Below, one piece after another: positions 39,874 through 53,559 of a stretch of 64,000 nt of DNA; the first letter of the stretch is position 1; each line of letters starts with the position of its first letter. The stretch spans positions 8,190,063-8,254,062 of the forward strand of contig NC_037255.1 in assembly GCF_000002425.4 (NCBI RefSeq). The letters run 5' to 3'. A program made the position numbers and the translations under genes. Under the pieces are notes generated by a model. That model had not been told where the DNA came from, ran no database searches, and saw only the letters and a program-made list of their open reading frames with translations. This DNA is from Physcomitrium patens. Taxonomy: Eukaryota; Streptophyta; Bryopsida; Funariales; Funariaceae.

Positions 39874-42619
39874 GGAAAATCATTATTTTTATTATGTCTT
39901 TGAATGCAATGCAACTCATGGAACTTAAAACATAAAAATAAAAATAAAACTTAGCTTGCCATGTTTAAAAAATAGCAACTTATTGTTGTTGGGTATAACT
40001 CAAAATTCAATCATTATCATGGATATATGTAGTGCTTCCATCATTCACACATAGGAAAAACCTCCACATGGGAAGAAGCGATCCATAAAAGAAATTCCTG
40101 CTAAATACAAACAATATTAACAAAGACTCTACATGAAACTACCTTGCAAACATTTAACAATCATGAATAGAATTCTTCATAAAATTTGATTTGGTTCCTA
40201 AATAAATTCTATGTCATATATAGAAATAAATGTCTTTTAAACCAAGCAACTGACAAGCAAAACACTGACATCTCAATTTTCATTTCATTTTACAAAATAC
40301 ACACTTTATTTGTGATATTCAAGACAATACCAATCACAAGTACTAACACAACCATTTACTTCTAACATTATCACTGAACTATATTTTTGTTAATGGCCCC
40401 ATTAAAATATTTTTATTTGCAACTTTCTTAACACGTATTCCATTATAAAAAATGATAGCAAGATGACTTTGTGCATGCAAGTGGGGTCTCTTTCACAAGC
40501 AACCCACAAGAAGCAAACTTGTAAACCCACTGCACTCATTCTTAAAAGACATAGATGTGGCAATATAATTGTGTTGCATATGTACATCATTTCAAGTGAT
40601 GTCTATTGCTGTGTTGTGTTACAGCTTTTAGAGGTGAAACTAATCAAAATGTACATCAATGAGTCGTTTAATCATTAAGATGACTGATTACATGATAGCC
40701 TAAATCTATCGTTCATTACTTTGCAAATTTTTAATTGTACATCTTCAAGAAGTATTTATTTATTGATTGATAAGTTATGGATATATCTTATATTATGCAA
40801 AAAACTTATTTTTATATCAATCCAAAAAATATATAAATAAATGGTCCTGCAAAAAATAATAATATGCATTGAAAGTTAATATTTTTTGTTATTGACAATG
40901 TTGTTTAATGTTCTGTTTTATAAAATAACATTGAAATTACAAAGAATGAATATTTGTTTATATTATCATCTCTAACATATTAAATAAGAGATTTTGATAT
41001 GTTAGTTGTTATCAGCTTTATATACAGTTGGCACATTGATTTCAAGATGTGCCATGTCAAAGGCACAACCTAATATTTTAATCATAAATGATAAGTTTAT
41101 GAAAAAAATAAAAATAAAGTATAAGCCAAAAATATAGGTGTAAAAATACTACGTGATAAAGAAATAAACAACAACATCAAAGTACTAAAATATGTTTTAT
41201 TTCTGGAATTTATAATAAGATAAAGGTTTAGTTTTTTTTGATATATAACAACAATGATTTTACATATAACCTTTAAAAATTACTTGAAATGATCAAAAAA
41301 TAGATACAGTTTAAAATAATTTTTTTAAGGATCCTTTTCTTTTTTCTATCAATAATTTTTTGAAAATAAATAAGAAATATAAATTTAAAATTAAAAAGAG
41401 AAAAATAATATTTGTATGTCATCCGGAAAAAATCCTTTTTACTAATATTATATATTAAATAAGTAGAAATTCGCTAATAAAATAAGTATTTTTTTAAAAA
41501 ATATAATAAAAGAATTTGCTATGAAAGAATAATATGACTCTCTTATCTTTTGTAAAAACCCACTTAACCTAGTTTGTTAATCAACATGTACTATATAATT
41601 TATTTATTTCACTAATAATTATTAATACTAATAATATTTAATTTAATTTTTATTTAATCATTTTATATTATTAATATCATTATTCTTATTTATGATGCTT
41701 ACAATCTTGAAAATGATGCTTACAATCTTAAAAAATAAAGTTTAAGATGAATTTTATTTAAAACTGAATAAGAATAAAATAACTTTAGGATATTATTAAC
41801 ATTACCATATTTTTTGCTATTGCCACTATAATTTTTTATTCACCATATGCTATCAATATCTTTTTTTAATATTAATTAAAATAAATAAATATATTATAGT
41901 TTAAAGATAATAATAATAATGATATTATTATCTAAATATTTCAATAAAAAAGTCTTGTTGTCTTTTTAGTTATTTTTTTTATTAAAAATAAAATTATATT
42001 TTATAATTTTTTTTAAAAATACATTAGAATTATTTATTTATTTTTGGAATAATAAAACCAACAAATATATGTTGAGTATGTGATAAGTTATGGTGACAAT
42101 AGCTAAAACTATGATGGAATTAGTAATATTTTCTTTTTGTATCTATATATATATATATATATATACATAAATATTAAAGAATTTTATAACACATAGTTTT
42201 TATATGTTCTATAATTTAAAAAGATTAATTTTAAAAAAATTATAAAAATATGATATTATATATTTTTAGGTTTTAAAATATTGTTAAAAAATAATATTAT
42301 TAAAAATAAGATAATTCAAAAAACTTAAAAAGTCATGTAAAACAATCCATTTAAGTGATGGCAAAAATCAATGAATACCATGTGAATTAATTCTAAAGGA
42401 AAAATTAGCTAATGAGACTCTGTATGAAAATATCGTGAAGTAACATGGCTGTTAGATGAAAGAAAAAAGAAAGTTTTATTATTATAGAAGAACCTAATTA
42501 AAAAGATACACTAAAAAATATAGATAAAATATAGATAGGTAGTGAAATCTTATAGTTTTAAAATTACTTTTGATGAAAATAAATTCTATTTATTGTAGAT
42601 GGCAGTAAATAAGGTAAAA
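39191..42619. other. AT-rich intergenic DNA
   Basis: No gene or recognisable element seen. A compound TA then GA microsatellite lies at 39809-39869, a TA array at 42144-42165, and a short duplication (GATGCTTACAATCTT twice) at about 41694-41730. 40020-40680 is slightly less AT-rich but has only short frames. Confidence 0.5.
39809..39869. repeat. Compound (TA)n(GA)n microsatellite
   Basis: About 30 bases of TA repeat pass directly into about 31 bases of GA repeat. It is the only compound array among the many TA arrays of this window. Confidence 0.95.
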
Positions 42620-42933
42620 TAAGATAGATTAAGAAAATAAAGAATATAAGTATATGGAGAAGGGCATTAGAAATTGATTTTATTAAAAATTACTCCAAAA
42701 AAATAAGAATTGATACTTAGAGTAGAAAAATTGGCAACTAGAGGCAAAATCAAACCTTAAGGTATAAACTAGGGACCTTTGCTATTTCCAAGGTTCTTTT
42801 ACAAATTAGAAAATGAAATTTGAGAACAAACTAAAGAAGAGATTTTTATTAGCTAGTTTATGTCATTTGGATTAATACTAAGATTTTAAAGAATATTCAA
42901 AATTAGTAATATACTTGATGAGTTTAGATTCTA
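42620..42933 (+). repeat. Diverged repeat related to 3640-3910
   Basis: Shared blocks include CCAAGGTTCTTTTA, TTTGGATTAATA and a CAAAATCA..CCT..AAGG block, in the same order, orientation and spacing as at 3640-3910. The repeat ends where the old chromovirus LTR begins. Family unknown. Confidence 0.6.
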
Positions 42934-43297
42934 TATCAAAGACATGAACTAAAAGATGATGCATAAACCAATGAAATCTGTGTCAAAAAAAGAGTCACAA
43001 AATAGAAATAGAGAAGTACGTATATCAAAAGAAACTAGAAAGACTTATTGCTAAAAGACAAGAAAACTTGAGACTCTTGAAATTAGATTAGAAGAAAGAA
43101 AGGAGTTGATAAGAGGAAAGCAAGCTTCACTCTTGTCTTTATATATATATTATCTAACTAGGAGCTACATGGCGATGTTTTATAGGACCTCTAATATGTG
43201 TTGACTTTATAGAACACATGCCTTGACTTACAAGGCAAGTTTTTCTATGTATGGGCTACATAATTAGCTTGGTCTTCAAGCTAACAACATGTGTGGC
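42934..43297 (-). repeat. Left piece of the old chromovirus LTR, split by insertion
   Basis: This is minus-strand LTR sequence of the chromovirus family. It stops at GTGTGGC and resumes at 58435 with GTGGCACATGG, so the missing middle is exactly the insertion of the plus-strand copy. The five-base GTGGC is present at both sides (43293-43297 and 58435-58439). Confidence 0.9.
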
Positions 43298-43844
43298 TGT
43301 CACGGACATATATATATTTACCTCAATAGTTACTTATATGATTAAGTAGAAGTAAGTAAAATAAAATAATTTTATAAAGTCTTCTAGGAAAGCTTCCTAG
43401 AAGCTTTATAGATGCAATTTTGACTTTAGATGTGTTCGTAGGTTAGAAACTTGGCCAAAAAGCTAACCATATATTGGTAGCTTGTGGAACAAATTACCTC
43501 CATGTAATAGCTTGTAGAACAAGCCAACTACGTGGTGCATACATAGATAACTTACCTTGCAAGATAAGACATGTGGCTAGCAAAGTCAATACATGTTGGA
43601 GGTCCTATAGGACATCGCCATGTAGCTCTTAGTTAAACATACATGGAGGCAAGAGTGAAGCCTTCTTAACTCTTGTCAACACCTTTCCAGTCATAATCTT
43701 GTTTCAAGACTTTCTAGTCTTCTTGTTTTTGGAATTAACCATCATAGTTTATATTACATCATCATTTGATTGACTTTTTACTTCTCTTCAGTGATAGAAG
43801 AGTGTATTGAGGATTCTCTTTCTTCAAGATTCATATTTTTAACA
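43298..43844 (+). repeat. 5' LTR of the plus-strand chromovirus copy
   Basis: 547 bp, TGTCACGGACA to TTTTTAACA, with a TATA-like block upstream of ACATGGAGGCAAGAG near 43650. It pairs with the 3' LTR at 49155-49399 plus 58146-58434. The two differ visibly, so the insertion is not recent. Confidence 0.9.
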
Positions 43845-45583
43845 GTTTAACAAGAGTGCTAACATATTGTTTCTATTTTGTTCTAAAAGTGAGTGGATTA
43901 TCCCACTTCTATTATTGTATTTTGAAGGTTACAGACTACCTATCTTTAAACAAAAAATCTTATTTTCTAACACTGATTTTTTTCTTAAAGAAAGTGGATT
44001 ATCCTTCTTTATAGGATTTGTTTTTAGAGGTTACGGATTACCCTCCTCTAATTCAACTTTTGAATTCGCTTGAGTTGTCTATGGAAGGAAAGATTATAAA
44101 TACTACTCTCAATAGAAGTGAGAATAGATTTGCAACTATAGCACATCTTCATGAGCTTGTCAATACTATAAGAGTAAAAATTTGACATATTTCTAATGTG
44201 AATCATGGAAGTAGTATGCTTATGCCTATGGAAGAAGTTCAAAGTCTACGACAAGAAGTTGTGCAGTAGAAAGAAGCAAGTAGATCAACGTCACAACCAA
44301 ATTCAAGGAGTTTTGTTTCTACAAGTATGATAGGGACAAGAATTAGTATGCATGAGAAGTTTGATGGAACAAGATCAAAATTTCGAGGATTTTTACAATA
44401 AGTCAAGTTTTATCTAAGGTTGCATCCTTTCCAATATCCTGATGGATTTACCCACATTGGATTTATAGGCGCACTACTATCAGGAAGTGCTCTGCTTGGT
44501 TTACACCTTTAATAGAAAAAGATTCATGACTCCTTTACAATTTGAATTCATTTCTAGAAGTGTTTATGGCCACATTCGGAGAAAGTGATCGAGAATAAGT
44601 AGCAAAAACCAAGCTTCTATCCTTATGCTAAGGATCACGATCAACTACTACATATGCTGCTAAATTCCAAAATCTTGCTTGCGACGTAGACTAGAATGAC
44701 AATCACTTATCAACCAATTTCGATATGGATTGAAAGATAGGATCAAAGATTTGTTATTAACAATATCAAAAGTAGAATCTTTGAAATAATTTATTATTCA
44801 AGCCATTACATGCGACAATTATTTATTTGAAAGGTGTCAAGAACAAAGATTTAGTTGGAGAGGAATAAGTCAAGTAATGGTGGTAGCTTCTAAGTTTTTT
44901 GTCAAAGCTGGAACCAATGTAAATTGATATGATACGTTTTAAACCTCTCATAAAGTAAGAAAAGACTCGATGTCGCCATGATGGATTGTGTTTATATTGT
45001 GGAGAAGCTAAGCACACTGCTCAATACTGTCCAAAGAAACACATAATTAAAAAATGAGGAACACAATTACCAAAGAAGATAGTGTATTGAAAAACGAGTT
45101 TCTCCAGCTACAATAGGAATCGTGCGGCTGGAATCATGTACAATACCTAGTAAAGGTCTTATCCTCTCGTCAGACCCCTTACCTTGTTTTATAATAGAAG
45201 TATATTTAACACCTAATAATCACAAAGTCTTTGCTTTGTTAGATTCAAGAGCTTGAGCATGTTTTATAAATGAAGATATTGCCAAAAATCAAAAAATATC
45301 TTTAGTGAAGAAAGTTAAATCCGTACATGTAAAAGTCATAGATGATCGTTCGTTGTCTTTTAGAAATGTTATCCATGAAACTATTCATTTAGATATAGCA
45401 ATTAAAGATCATAACAACGTAGTAGTATTTTATGTAATAAAATTTCCTTCTAATCTGATTATTTTAGGATTATCATGGCTAGAAAAATATAACCCTCAAA
45501 TAGATTGGATTTCTCGTAACCTTAACTTTTCTGATAGTATAATCTAATATCGTGTTAGCAAAATAGAAGTATGTAAGTTCAGT

Positions 45584-46504
45584 ATGTCCAAACCTTTACT
45601 AATAGGTGCAAAAGCTTTTATGTATACTGCAAAAGAAGGATTATCTTTTGCTATATATGTTACACCCATTTCTAATGGAGAAACAATGTCGAGTGGTATT
45701 CCTAAGCAATATCAAGAATTCCAAGACGTTTTTGAAAAGAAGAATGCAAATATTCTTCTTAAGCATCGACCTTATGATTGTTCAATTGATCTGCAAGAAG
45801 GAACTCAACTACCATTCGGATAAATCTATAATTTATTACAGAATGAGTTGGCTGCATTAAAAGAATACATTGATGAAAATTTGGCAAAGAACTTCATATG
45901 CCATTCTAAATTTCCAACTGGGGCTCCTATCTTATTTGTAAAGAAGAAAGATGGATTTCTACGAATGTAAATGGATTATCGAGGACTCAACAAGATCACC
46001 ATCAAAAATAGGTATCCTTTGCCTTTGATTTCAAGACTTCTTGAGCAACTCAATCAAGCAAAGATCTATACCAAAATAGATCTACGAGGAGTATACAACT
46101 TAATTCGTATCAAAGAAGGAGATGAATGGAAGACTGCTTTTCGAACTAGGTATGGATATTTTGAATATAATGTCATGCCTTTTGGACTCACGAATGCACC
46201 GGCCGCTTTTCAACATCTTATGAATGATATTTTTTGTGAATTTTTAGATGATTTTGTTGTTTACTATTTAGATGATATTTTAATCTACTCTAAGAACATA
46301 GAAGAACATGAGCTTCATGTTCATCGCGTGTTACAAAAACTTAGAGATGGAGGATTATATGCCAAATTGGAAAAGTGTGTATTCTATACTACTCAAGTTG
46401 TCTTTTTAGGATACATCATTTCCAACAAAGGCCTTATGATGGATCCCAAGAAGATTCAAACTATCATAGATTGGAAGATTCCAAGAATAGTACGAGATGT
46501 GTAA
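45584..46504 (+). pseudogene. Protease end and reverse transcriptase region (retroelement fossil)
   Basis: Recognisable Ty3/gypsy motifs include [51 protein letters not shown] and the YLDDILIYS catalytic site, in the expected order. This is the best preserved pol section of the plus-strand copy. It is part of a broken element. Confidence 0.88.
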
Positions 46505-48688
46505 TATTTTTTGGGCTTTGCTAATTACTATCAAATCTTCATTAAGAATTTTTCTCAAGTTATAGCTCTACTTACACGTTTGACTTGTAAAGACAAATTT
46601 GAGTAGAATAAAGAAGCAGAAGCATCATTTGATGCTTTAAAGAAAGAATTTATTTTTGTACCAATCCTATATTTTGTTGACTTCTCCAAGGTATTTTTTA
46701 TGGAAACAGATGCGTCAAATTTTGCTATAGGTGCCGTGTTGTCACAAATGGGAATGGATGATAAATTCCATCTAATAGCTTTCCATTCAAAGAAATTTTC
46801 AGCAACTAAGATTAATTATGAGATCCATGAAAAAGAGCTCTTTGCAATCGTGGATTCATTTCAAGAATGATGTCATTATCTAGAAGGCACCTCAAGTCCA
46901 GTTACTGTGTATATAGACCATAAGAACCTCGAGTACTTCATGTCAGCACATGTCTTGAATCATCGTCAAGCCCATTGGAGCATGTCTTTATGTAGATTTA
47001 ATTTCAAGATTACTTATCCATCTGGAAAATAACAAGGTCTATCAGATGCTCTTTCTAGACGTTCTTATCTTGCACCAAAAGAAGGAGATGCATCTTTTGA
47101 TCAACGAAGATCAATTCTCTTGAAGCCCGAGCATTTTCATCTTTGAGCTATAAAATCAACATTTGTGAAGCAAATTCAATCAAACATGACCTTTGATCTA
47201 CTTGTTCGGGATATCAAAGTTACTTCCTCTAAGTTCTATGATACTTCCAAGTTTGAATTCAAGAATAATCTATTATATTTTGAAAGATGCCTATATGTTC
47301 TAAAAAGTGAAGCTCAATTATGTGTTCTTCAAGCTCGTCATGACTTTTCAGCAGCACGAAATTTTGGGTATAATAAAACTTTGGAACTAATATCTAGGGA
47401 TTTTTGGTGGCCGCAAATGTGAAAGGTAGTTAAAGATTTTGTACAATCTTGTAATATTTTCTCAAGATCAAAAACTCCTCGTCATTGACCTTATGGATTT
47501 CTTCAGCTGTTACTCATTCTAGAACAACCATGGTCTTCTGTTTCTATGAATTTCATTATAGATCTTCCAATCTCGAATTCTTATGACTCTATATTCGTAA
47601 TAGTAGATCGTTTTATCAAGATGGCATATTTTGTACCATGTACAAAATCTATCACAGGTAAAGAAACAACTAAGCTTTTCATTGATAATATCTATCACTA
47701 TCATGGATTGCGAAAGGATATTATATCGGTTAAGGGGACTCAATTTGTATCAAGATTTTGGAGAACCTTATTCAAAATTCTAAAGGTGAATATAAAGCTT
47801 TCTTCAACTTTTCATCTTCAAACTGATAAACAAAAAGAATGGATAAATCAAATTTTGGAGTAATATTTGAGATGTACCATCAACTATCATCAAGATGATT
47901 GGACAACTATTTTACCATTGGCAGAGTTTACATATAATAATTCAGTACATTCTTCCACTCAATAAACACCTTTCTTTGCCAATTATGGTCATCATCGACG
48001 TCTTGATACTTTTGACTTTTTAAAAATTGATAATCTTGCGACAAAAGATTTAACAAATTGCTTATCAGAGCTACATACAGCAATGAAGATACAATTAAAA
48101 AAAGCTCAAGAACGACAAAAGATCAATGTAGATGCCTATCGCAAGGAGCAACCATAATAAAATATGGGCGACAAGGTATAGTTACTTTGTTGTAATATCA
48201 AGACTACTCGTCTTTGTGATAAATTATATTATCGTAGGCTCGGACCTTTTCCTATTTGTGAACAAATCAATTCTATTACCTATCGATTACATCTACCGGA
48301 GTCTATGAAGATCCACCTTGTATTTCCCATATCTCTTTTAGAGTTGTATAAGACAATGAATATCTTGGGAAGAAGACAAATGCCACCTCCTACTATAGAA
48401 GTGGATAATAACCAAGAGTTTGAGGTGGAAGAAGTCTTAGACTCAAGGTGGTATCAAAATAGGTTGAAATATCTTGTTCATTATCGTGGACACGATATTA
48501 GTGAACGCACATGGGAGCCATGAAAGAATCTTGCAAATGTAGGAAAGAAAGTTGAAGTCCTTCATCAACAACATCCATCAAAATTAAGATGAAGAATAGC
48601 AAACCTTTATTATAAAAGAAACAAGATCAAAGGAAAATAACATTCTACCTTCTATCTTTCATTGTAGCTTCTGTGTATTTGTGATGAG

Positions 48689-49111
48689 ATGGAGCACCAA
48701 CAACTAGCAGATTCAACTCAAGAGCTTTTATTTGCGGACTTACCAAACAAGACATTACGATTGTCACAACCTTTAAGATGACGAAATCAAGATGAAGATT
48801 CTCAAGAACAACATGTCCTTCTTCAAATAGATGGCAAGATACAATGTGTTTAATATCACGAACTTTTAAGAAAATTCTAATGTTTAGTAATTTTATTAGA
48901 GGAAGGAAAAACTCCTAACAATGATCCAAATGTTTTATTTGAAGGAAGTTACGAAGGCCTTAATAATAACCAAAGAATAGGGTGGTCTTCTCGCCTTAGT
49001 ATGGGATACTATAGATGGTTGAGAGGACCTATCAACCATCTTCAAAGAGAGCAAAGATCTGAGTATGTAGCAAATATAATTCGCTACATCTTGGACTTCC
49101 TCAACATATGA
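48689..49111 (+). pseudogene. Second copy of the small extra gene (fossil)
   Basis: It is homologous to 989-1411, between the chromodomain and the polypurine tract, and carries the conserved GRWSS..GY/HYRWL and EYVAN..LDFLN regions in recognisable form. It belongs to a broken copy and is listed because its position is conserved. Confidence 0.7.
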
Positions 49112-49154
49112 AGACCGCTCCTCGTGGAACTCGTCCGTAGAGGGGGAGGGATAA

Positions 49155-49399
49155 TATCACGGATATATATATTTATCTCAATAATTATTTATATGATTAA
49201 GTAGAAGTAGGTAAAATAGAATAATTTCATAAAGTCTTGTAGAGAAGCTTTATAGATGTAGTTTTGACTTTAGATGTGAACGTAGGTTAGAAACTTGGCC
49301 AGAAAGCTAATCATGTATTGGTAGCTTATGGAATAAGTTACCTCCATATAGTAGCTTGTGGAACAAGCCAACTACATGGCGCATACAAAGATAACTTAC
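49155..49399 (+). repeat. Left piece of the 3' LTR of the plus-strand chromovirus copy
   Basis: It begins TATCACGGATATATA (LTR start) after a GGGGGAGGG polypurine tract and is cut at CTTAC, where another LTR element has inserted. It resumes at 58141 with the same CTTAC. Confidence 0.9.
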
Positions 49400-50190
49400 T
49401 GTGATTGCTTATTTTACTTATTCCAGAAGAAACCTCCCAGAATAAATCCATATAGGGGAATTCAAATACGGAGAATGACTAGTTGCTTAAGCGTTCACGT
49501 TAGGGTCACACAATCAATTACCTCCTGAATGTATCGTCTCTATTTTCAATATCTGAACATACAAGGAAACTATAATCTCTTCTTTCACCTTATCGGTCTC
49601 TTCCTTACAGCAATTCAGCCATACCAATAACTGCTATTTCCACCAATATATTCACCCTCATAATCTCCAACTGTAGTACTGTGCCCTCACAACTTTCAGC
49701 ACATAATTATCCTCATTCCAATCACTGGAATTCTTCACACAGAACTGCCATTCACATTACAATGTTTCATACAAACACAAACTTATTCTCTCTGCTAAAC
49801 TACAATCAGATTTCAGCATTCAATCTTTTTTTTTTCAAATAATACCAATCACATTTCTATTCCATAATTCACTTTACAATATTTAGAAACTCTCAATCTT
49901 CTTATTCAAAGAAAATAACAAACAAAAGAAAAGAAGTAGCACTAAACTTACCCCGGCTCACAACTATCACAGCGATGGTCCTCGGCTCATGACTATCATA
50001 GTCTAGTACCTTAATTAACTTCTACAACTCCTATATACTTTCTTCTGATTCTCCAAATTCTAACCGTAAGTTTGTAATCAACCACTTTTAATAACTAAAT
50101 CACTTATCCATCCTCCTGAATTTCCTATTATATGGACTATTAATATATTTTACCAATATCTTTCAAAAACGAATTAATATCTATTCTACA
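49400..50190 (-). repeat. 3' LTR of the nested element
   Basis: 791 bp, TGTGATTGCTTA to ATTCTACA on the plus strand. From about 49520 to its end it is nearly identical to 57349-58140; its first 120 bases differ far more. Confidence 0.93.
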
Positions 50191-50306
50191 TAGCTCCACT
50201 CCTATCTATGCAACATCCTCGCAAATACACAATTGATACCTATCTAAAAATTATCTAACAAAACTCTACAAAAATTACGATCCCTCTGGCCTATCTAATT
50301 AATCAA

Positions 50307-50554
50307 TTGTTGCATTATCTATTACTGGTTCCATCGATTCCGGTTTGAACTGCAAATCTTTGTCCTCCTCCAATCCTTCCATCGGCTCCTGCCTCATATG
50401 AGCTGAAAGGTCTTCATTATACTCGCCCAGTTCACGGAGTTGAGCATCCAGTTTCAAGATCTAGACATCCCGAAGTTCCAATTGTTGTTGCTGTTGACTC
50501 ATCCATTCTGGAATATCTTCAATCGACACTTGTGACCGACTCCTCATTGTTAAC
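50307..50554 (-). pseudogene. Acidic, Gln-rich coding-like stretch next to the 3' LTR (fossil)
   Basis: On the minus strand an ATG-started stretch encodes a Gln run and Glu/Asp-rich, heptad-like sequence (IPEWMSQQQQQLELRD; RELGEYNEDLSAHMRQEP). It lies between the reverse-transcriptase remnant and the LTR of the nested element. It may be an accessory frame of that element or captured sequence. It belongs to a broken element and is not recognised. Confidence 0.3.
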
Positions 50555-50999
50555 TCTTATTTAGAACTACTACTCTTAAAAACACAAGAAATACAAGAAA
50601 ATGGCACTCTAGCGAACCCAAAATAACACCACAAAATGACTTTAACTGGTGCCCTACTCCTATTCTTTTACTACTTGGTGATAATGACAACATATTACCT
50701 ATACTATCCGTGAAAGGTAATGAAAAGTAATCTTTCTTGGTGGCCGCATTTAACTTTCAAAAATCTTGACATATCCTGATTTTTCCATTCTTCTTCGGCA
50801 CTATCACGATTGGCCACACCCATGCACTATGCGGAACAAGATAAATAAAATCCACATTATCGAGGTAGAGAGAATTTGCCTCAAGAAAACGTTGGGCTTC
50901 TAGCTATCACTAAATATTCAATCAAGCTTGAAAATAAAGAAAGCCCTAAGTTTATATATAAATTTTCCCTTTCGAGTAATTACACCCAATACACAATCT

Positions 51000-51830
51000 T
51001 CAAGTAACCCACAACTTCCAAAATATGATAAAATCTTCTAAAACCTCGTTTATTCTTATGTGGAGATTTTTCCTAACTTCAACACCTCATATCTCCTAAT
51101 CCGACCGTCCAAAATAACTCAAATTTTACATGAGGTACTGATGTATTTTTCTTAACTTCTACAACAAATTTCAACCGCAAATTCATTGCGGATCTTGAGA
51201 TATCTTGAAAATCCTAACAATTGCTTCAAACCCTTATCTTTATACATCCGTGTGTAATTTTCTTCATATCTCACAAAATATAAGCTCAAATACCACGAAA
51301 TTTATATATACAGCTTTTTAACAGAAAAATTTACATTCTCCAAAAGTTTGAGCCAAAAATTCATCCGAATACTCAAGTTATGGCTCCAACCATTACTAGA
51401 AACAAAACCGCTTACTTACTGCCTTTGATTTGGAAGCACCGCCTTCAACTCCTTACAACTCCTTTATATAGACTCCAAAAGCAATAATTCTATCATAAAA
51501 GATGTAGGCCTTGAAATCGCCGTTCTAGTCGCAATTTCCGATCTTCAAAAGCTGCTGTAAAACTACTCGTACTCTCAAAAGAGTAACAGTATGTCTTAAA
51601 TAAACACCTTAACTTCAAACGGCTAAAACTTTTTTACCTTAATTCCAAATCTTCTAGTTTTTGTACACAAATTGTATCCAAAATCCTAAACTTTACAACC
51701 CTAGCTTCTAATCTCTGAACACCCTCTTCGAAGTCACCAAAACCCTTCTTAAGGTCGCGGGTAGCCTCCTCAAAGCCCATTGGGCATGATATTCGACCAA
51801 TAGGAATGAAGTTCTTCATTCCTTGCCTTC
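51000..51830. repeat. Repeat A inside the nested element, separating reverse-transcriptase scraps
   Basis: It is diverged but alignable to 53560-54430, in the same orientation. Both contain AACCGCAAATTCA, TTTGAGCCAAAA, CTCAAAGCCCATTGG and GACCAATAGGAATG blocks in the same order. It lies between two reverse-transcriptase remnants, so it is probably an insertion, possibly a solo LTR of a third family. Confidence 0.7.
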
Positions 51831-53559
51831 ATCCGACCATGCCTTGCTTTCATCCCTCTCAATTAGCCTCCTACTAGTTTAGATTTTTATCCTTAGGCTT
51901 CCACCTTCTCCCAAGGCTTCATACTAAACATTTAGGTCTTATCTTTTTTTTAATGTCAAAATGAAAAGAAATAAAGAAACAAAATAAAATTTTTTATACC
52001 AACTTCTTTTAATTTGATTTACTAGCCACTCTAACACACATCTAGATTTATTAACATATAGTACATTTTAACTAATTTTTACATATTATAAGCATTTACA
52101 ATACGACAACGTCGAGAAGTTTATCTAATTTTTCTTTCACTAAAAGGGAATATTTTGGATTAAGCCGGTGTTGTCTTTGACGAACTAGCGTAATACCGTC
52201 CTCCAAAATAATCTGGTGCTCACACACGTCCATTGGAATCCCTTTCATATCCGCATATGACCACACAAAGGAAGATTTGTGACAAACAAAAAACTGTTTT
52301 CAAGCATCCAATTTTGTACCGATAATACCGGCATATATTTTAATTAGCTGTGGCATTTTGTTGGTGCCCAGGTTAATAGATTGACACATAGGGTCTTTAA
52401 GAACCTCTGATTTAATAGTCTTCTCCTGATCTAAATATCTTGTATTATCCGACATATGTGAACCACCCAAATCTGGTTCCAATGTGCTGACTCTGTTGAC
52501 TGCGGGATTGTTCATCCATTTGATAATAGCATGATCCGAGTTAGTCGTATCCTCTTAATGTAGTAAATATTCACTAGGACCTCTACATTGGTAGATTCCT
52601 GCCTTTGTTGTTGAAGTATTTTATCCTATCCCAAATTGCGGTGAACCTAAAGCATCGGCATCTTCCTCAATCGATTGACTTTTGTTGTCCAATGTAAATT
52701 CTGATTCTGGCAATTGAAATTCTCCATGATATTGTATCGGATACATCTGTAGAACAATCTGGTCCCGGCCTTTTCCAATTGTCAATGTGCCTCGACCCCA
52801 ATCGTTCTTAGCTTTGGCTTGATAAAGCCAAGGTCTGCCCAATAAAATGGGATACGATAACATAGAATTCTGTAATCGAAATACAATATAATCGATTTTG
52901 TATGTCAATATTGCGATTACAATAGCAATATTTTGTAAGATTCTCATTGGCTTTACCCGACTATGATCTGCCATTCGCAAGACCAATATCGTAGGTAGCA
53001 ATTACTTTAGATTCAAGTCCTCCATTGTATCCACGTTCATTAAATTCACATTGGAGCCACCATCGACTTGTACCCGTGGAATTAAAATGCCATCGATTCA
53101 TACATCGATTGTTGGTGCTCCCGGATCTGGGTTTAAGCTAATTTCATGAATTTCTTTAGTGCGGATCTTCATCATATTAGCGGTGAATTCAATGTAAATC
53201 GACATTTTGATGCTATAGCCAAAAGTTGCTTCATTATAATTGAAGGCTGAATAACATCCAAATCCTTCAGAATGTCATAAGATTCCATATTGAGAGTAAT
53301 TTCCAATGCTCTTTTGCATTTCATTAGTTTCGATTTTACTTCGATTGGTAGCAATTCTATCATGGCGATTGGAATTGTCGCTGGTAACTTTGCCAACTTT
53401 TCTACTACTAAAGGTTCCTTTAATGCGTAAGATCTTTTATTGGGCTACAGAGGTATTGGTACATGGTCAGTTGGGATCGATCTTGATGGTCCCGATGAAT
53501 TGGCACGTTATCGTATGGCGTGATTTGCTATCTAGAAATACACTGGATATCTAGCTGTA

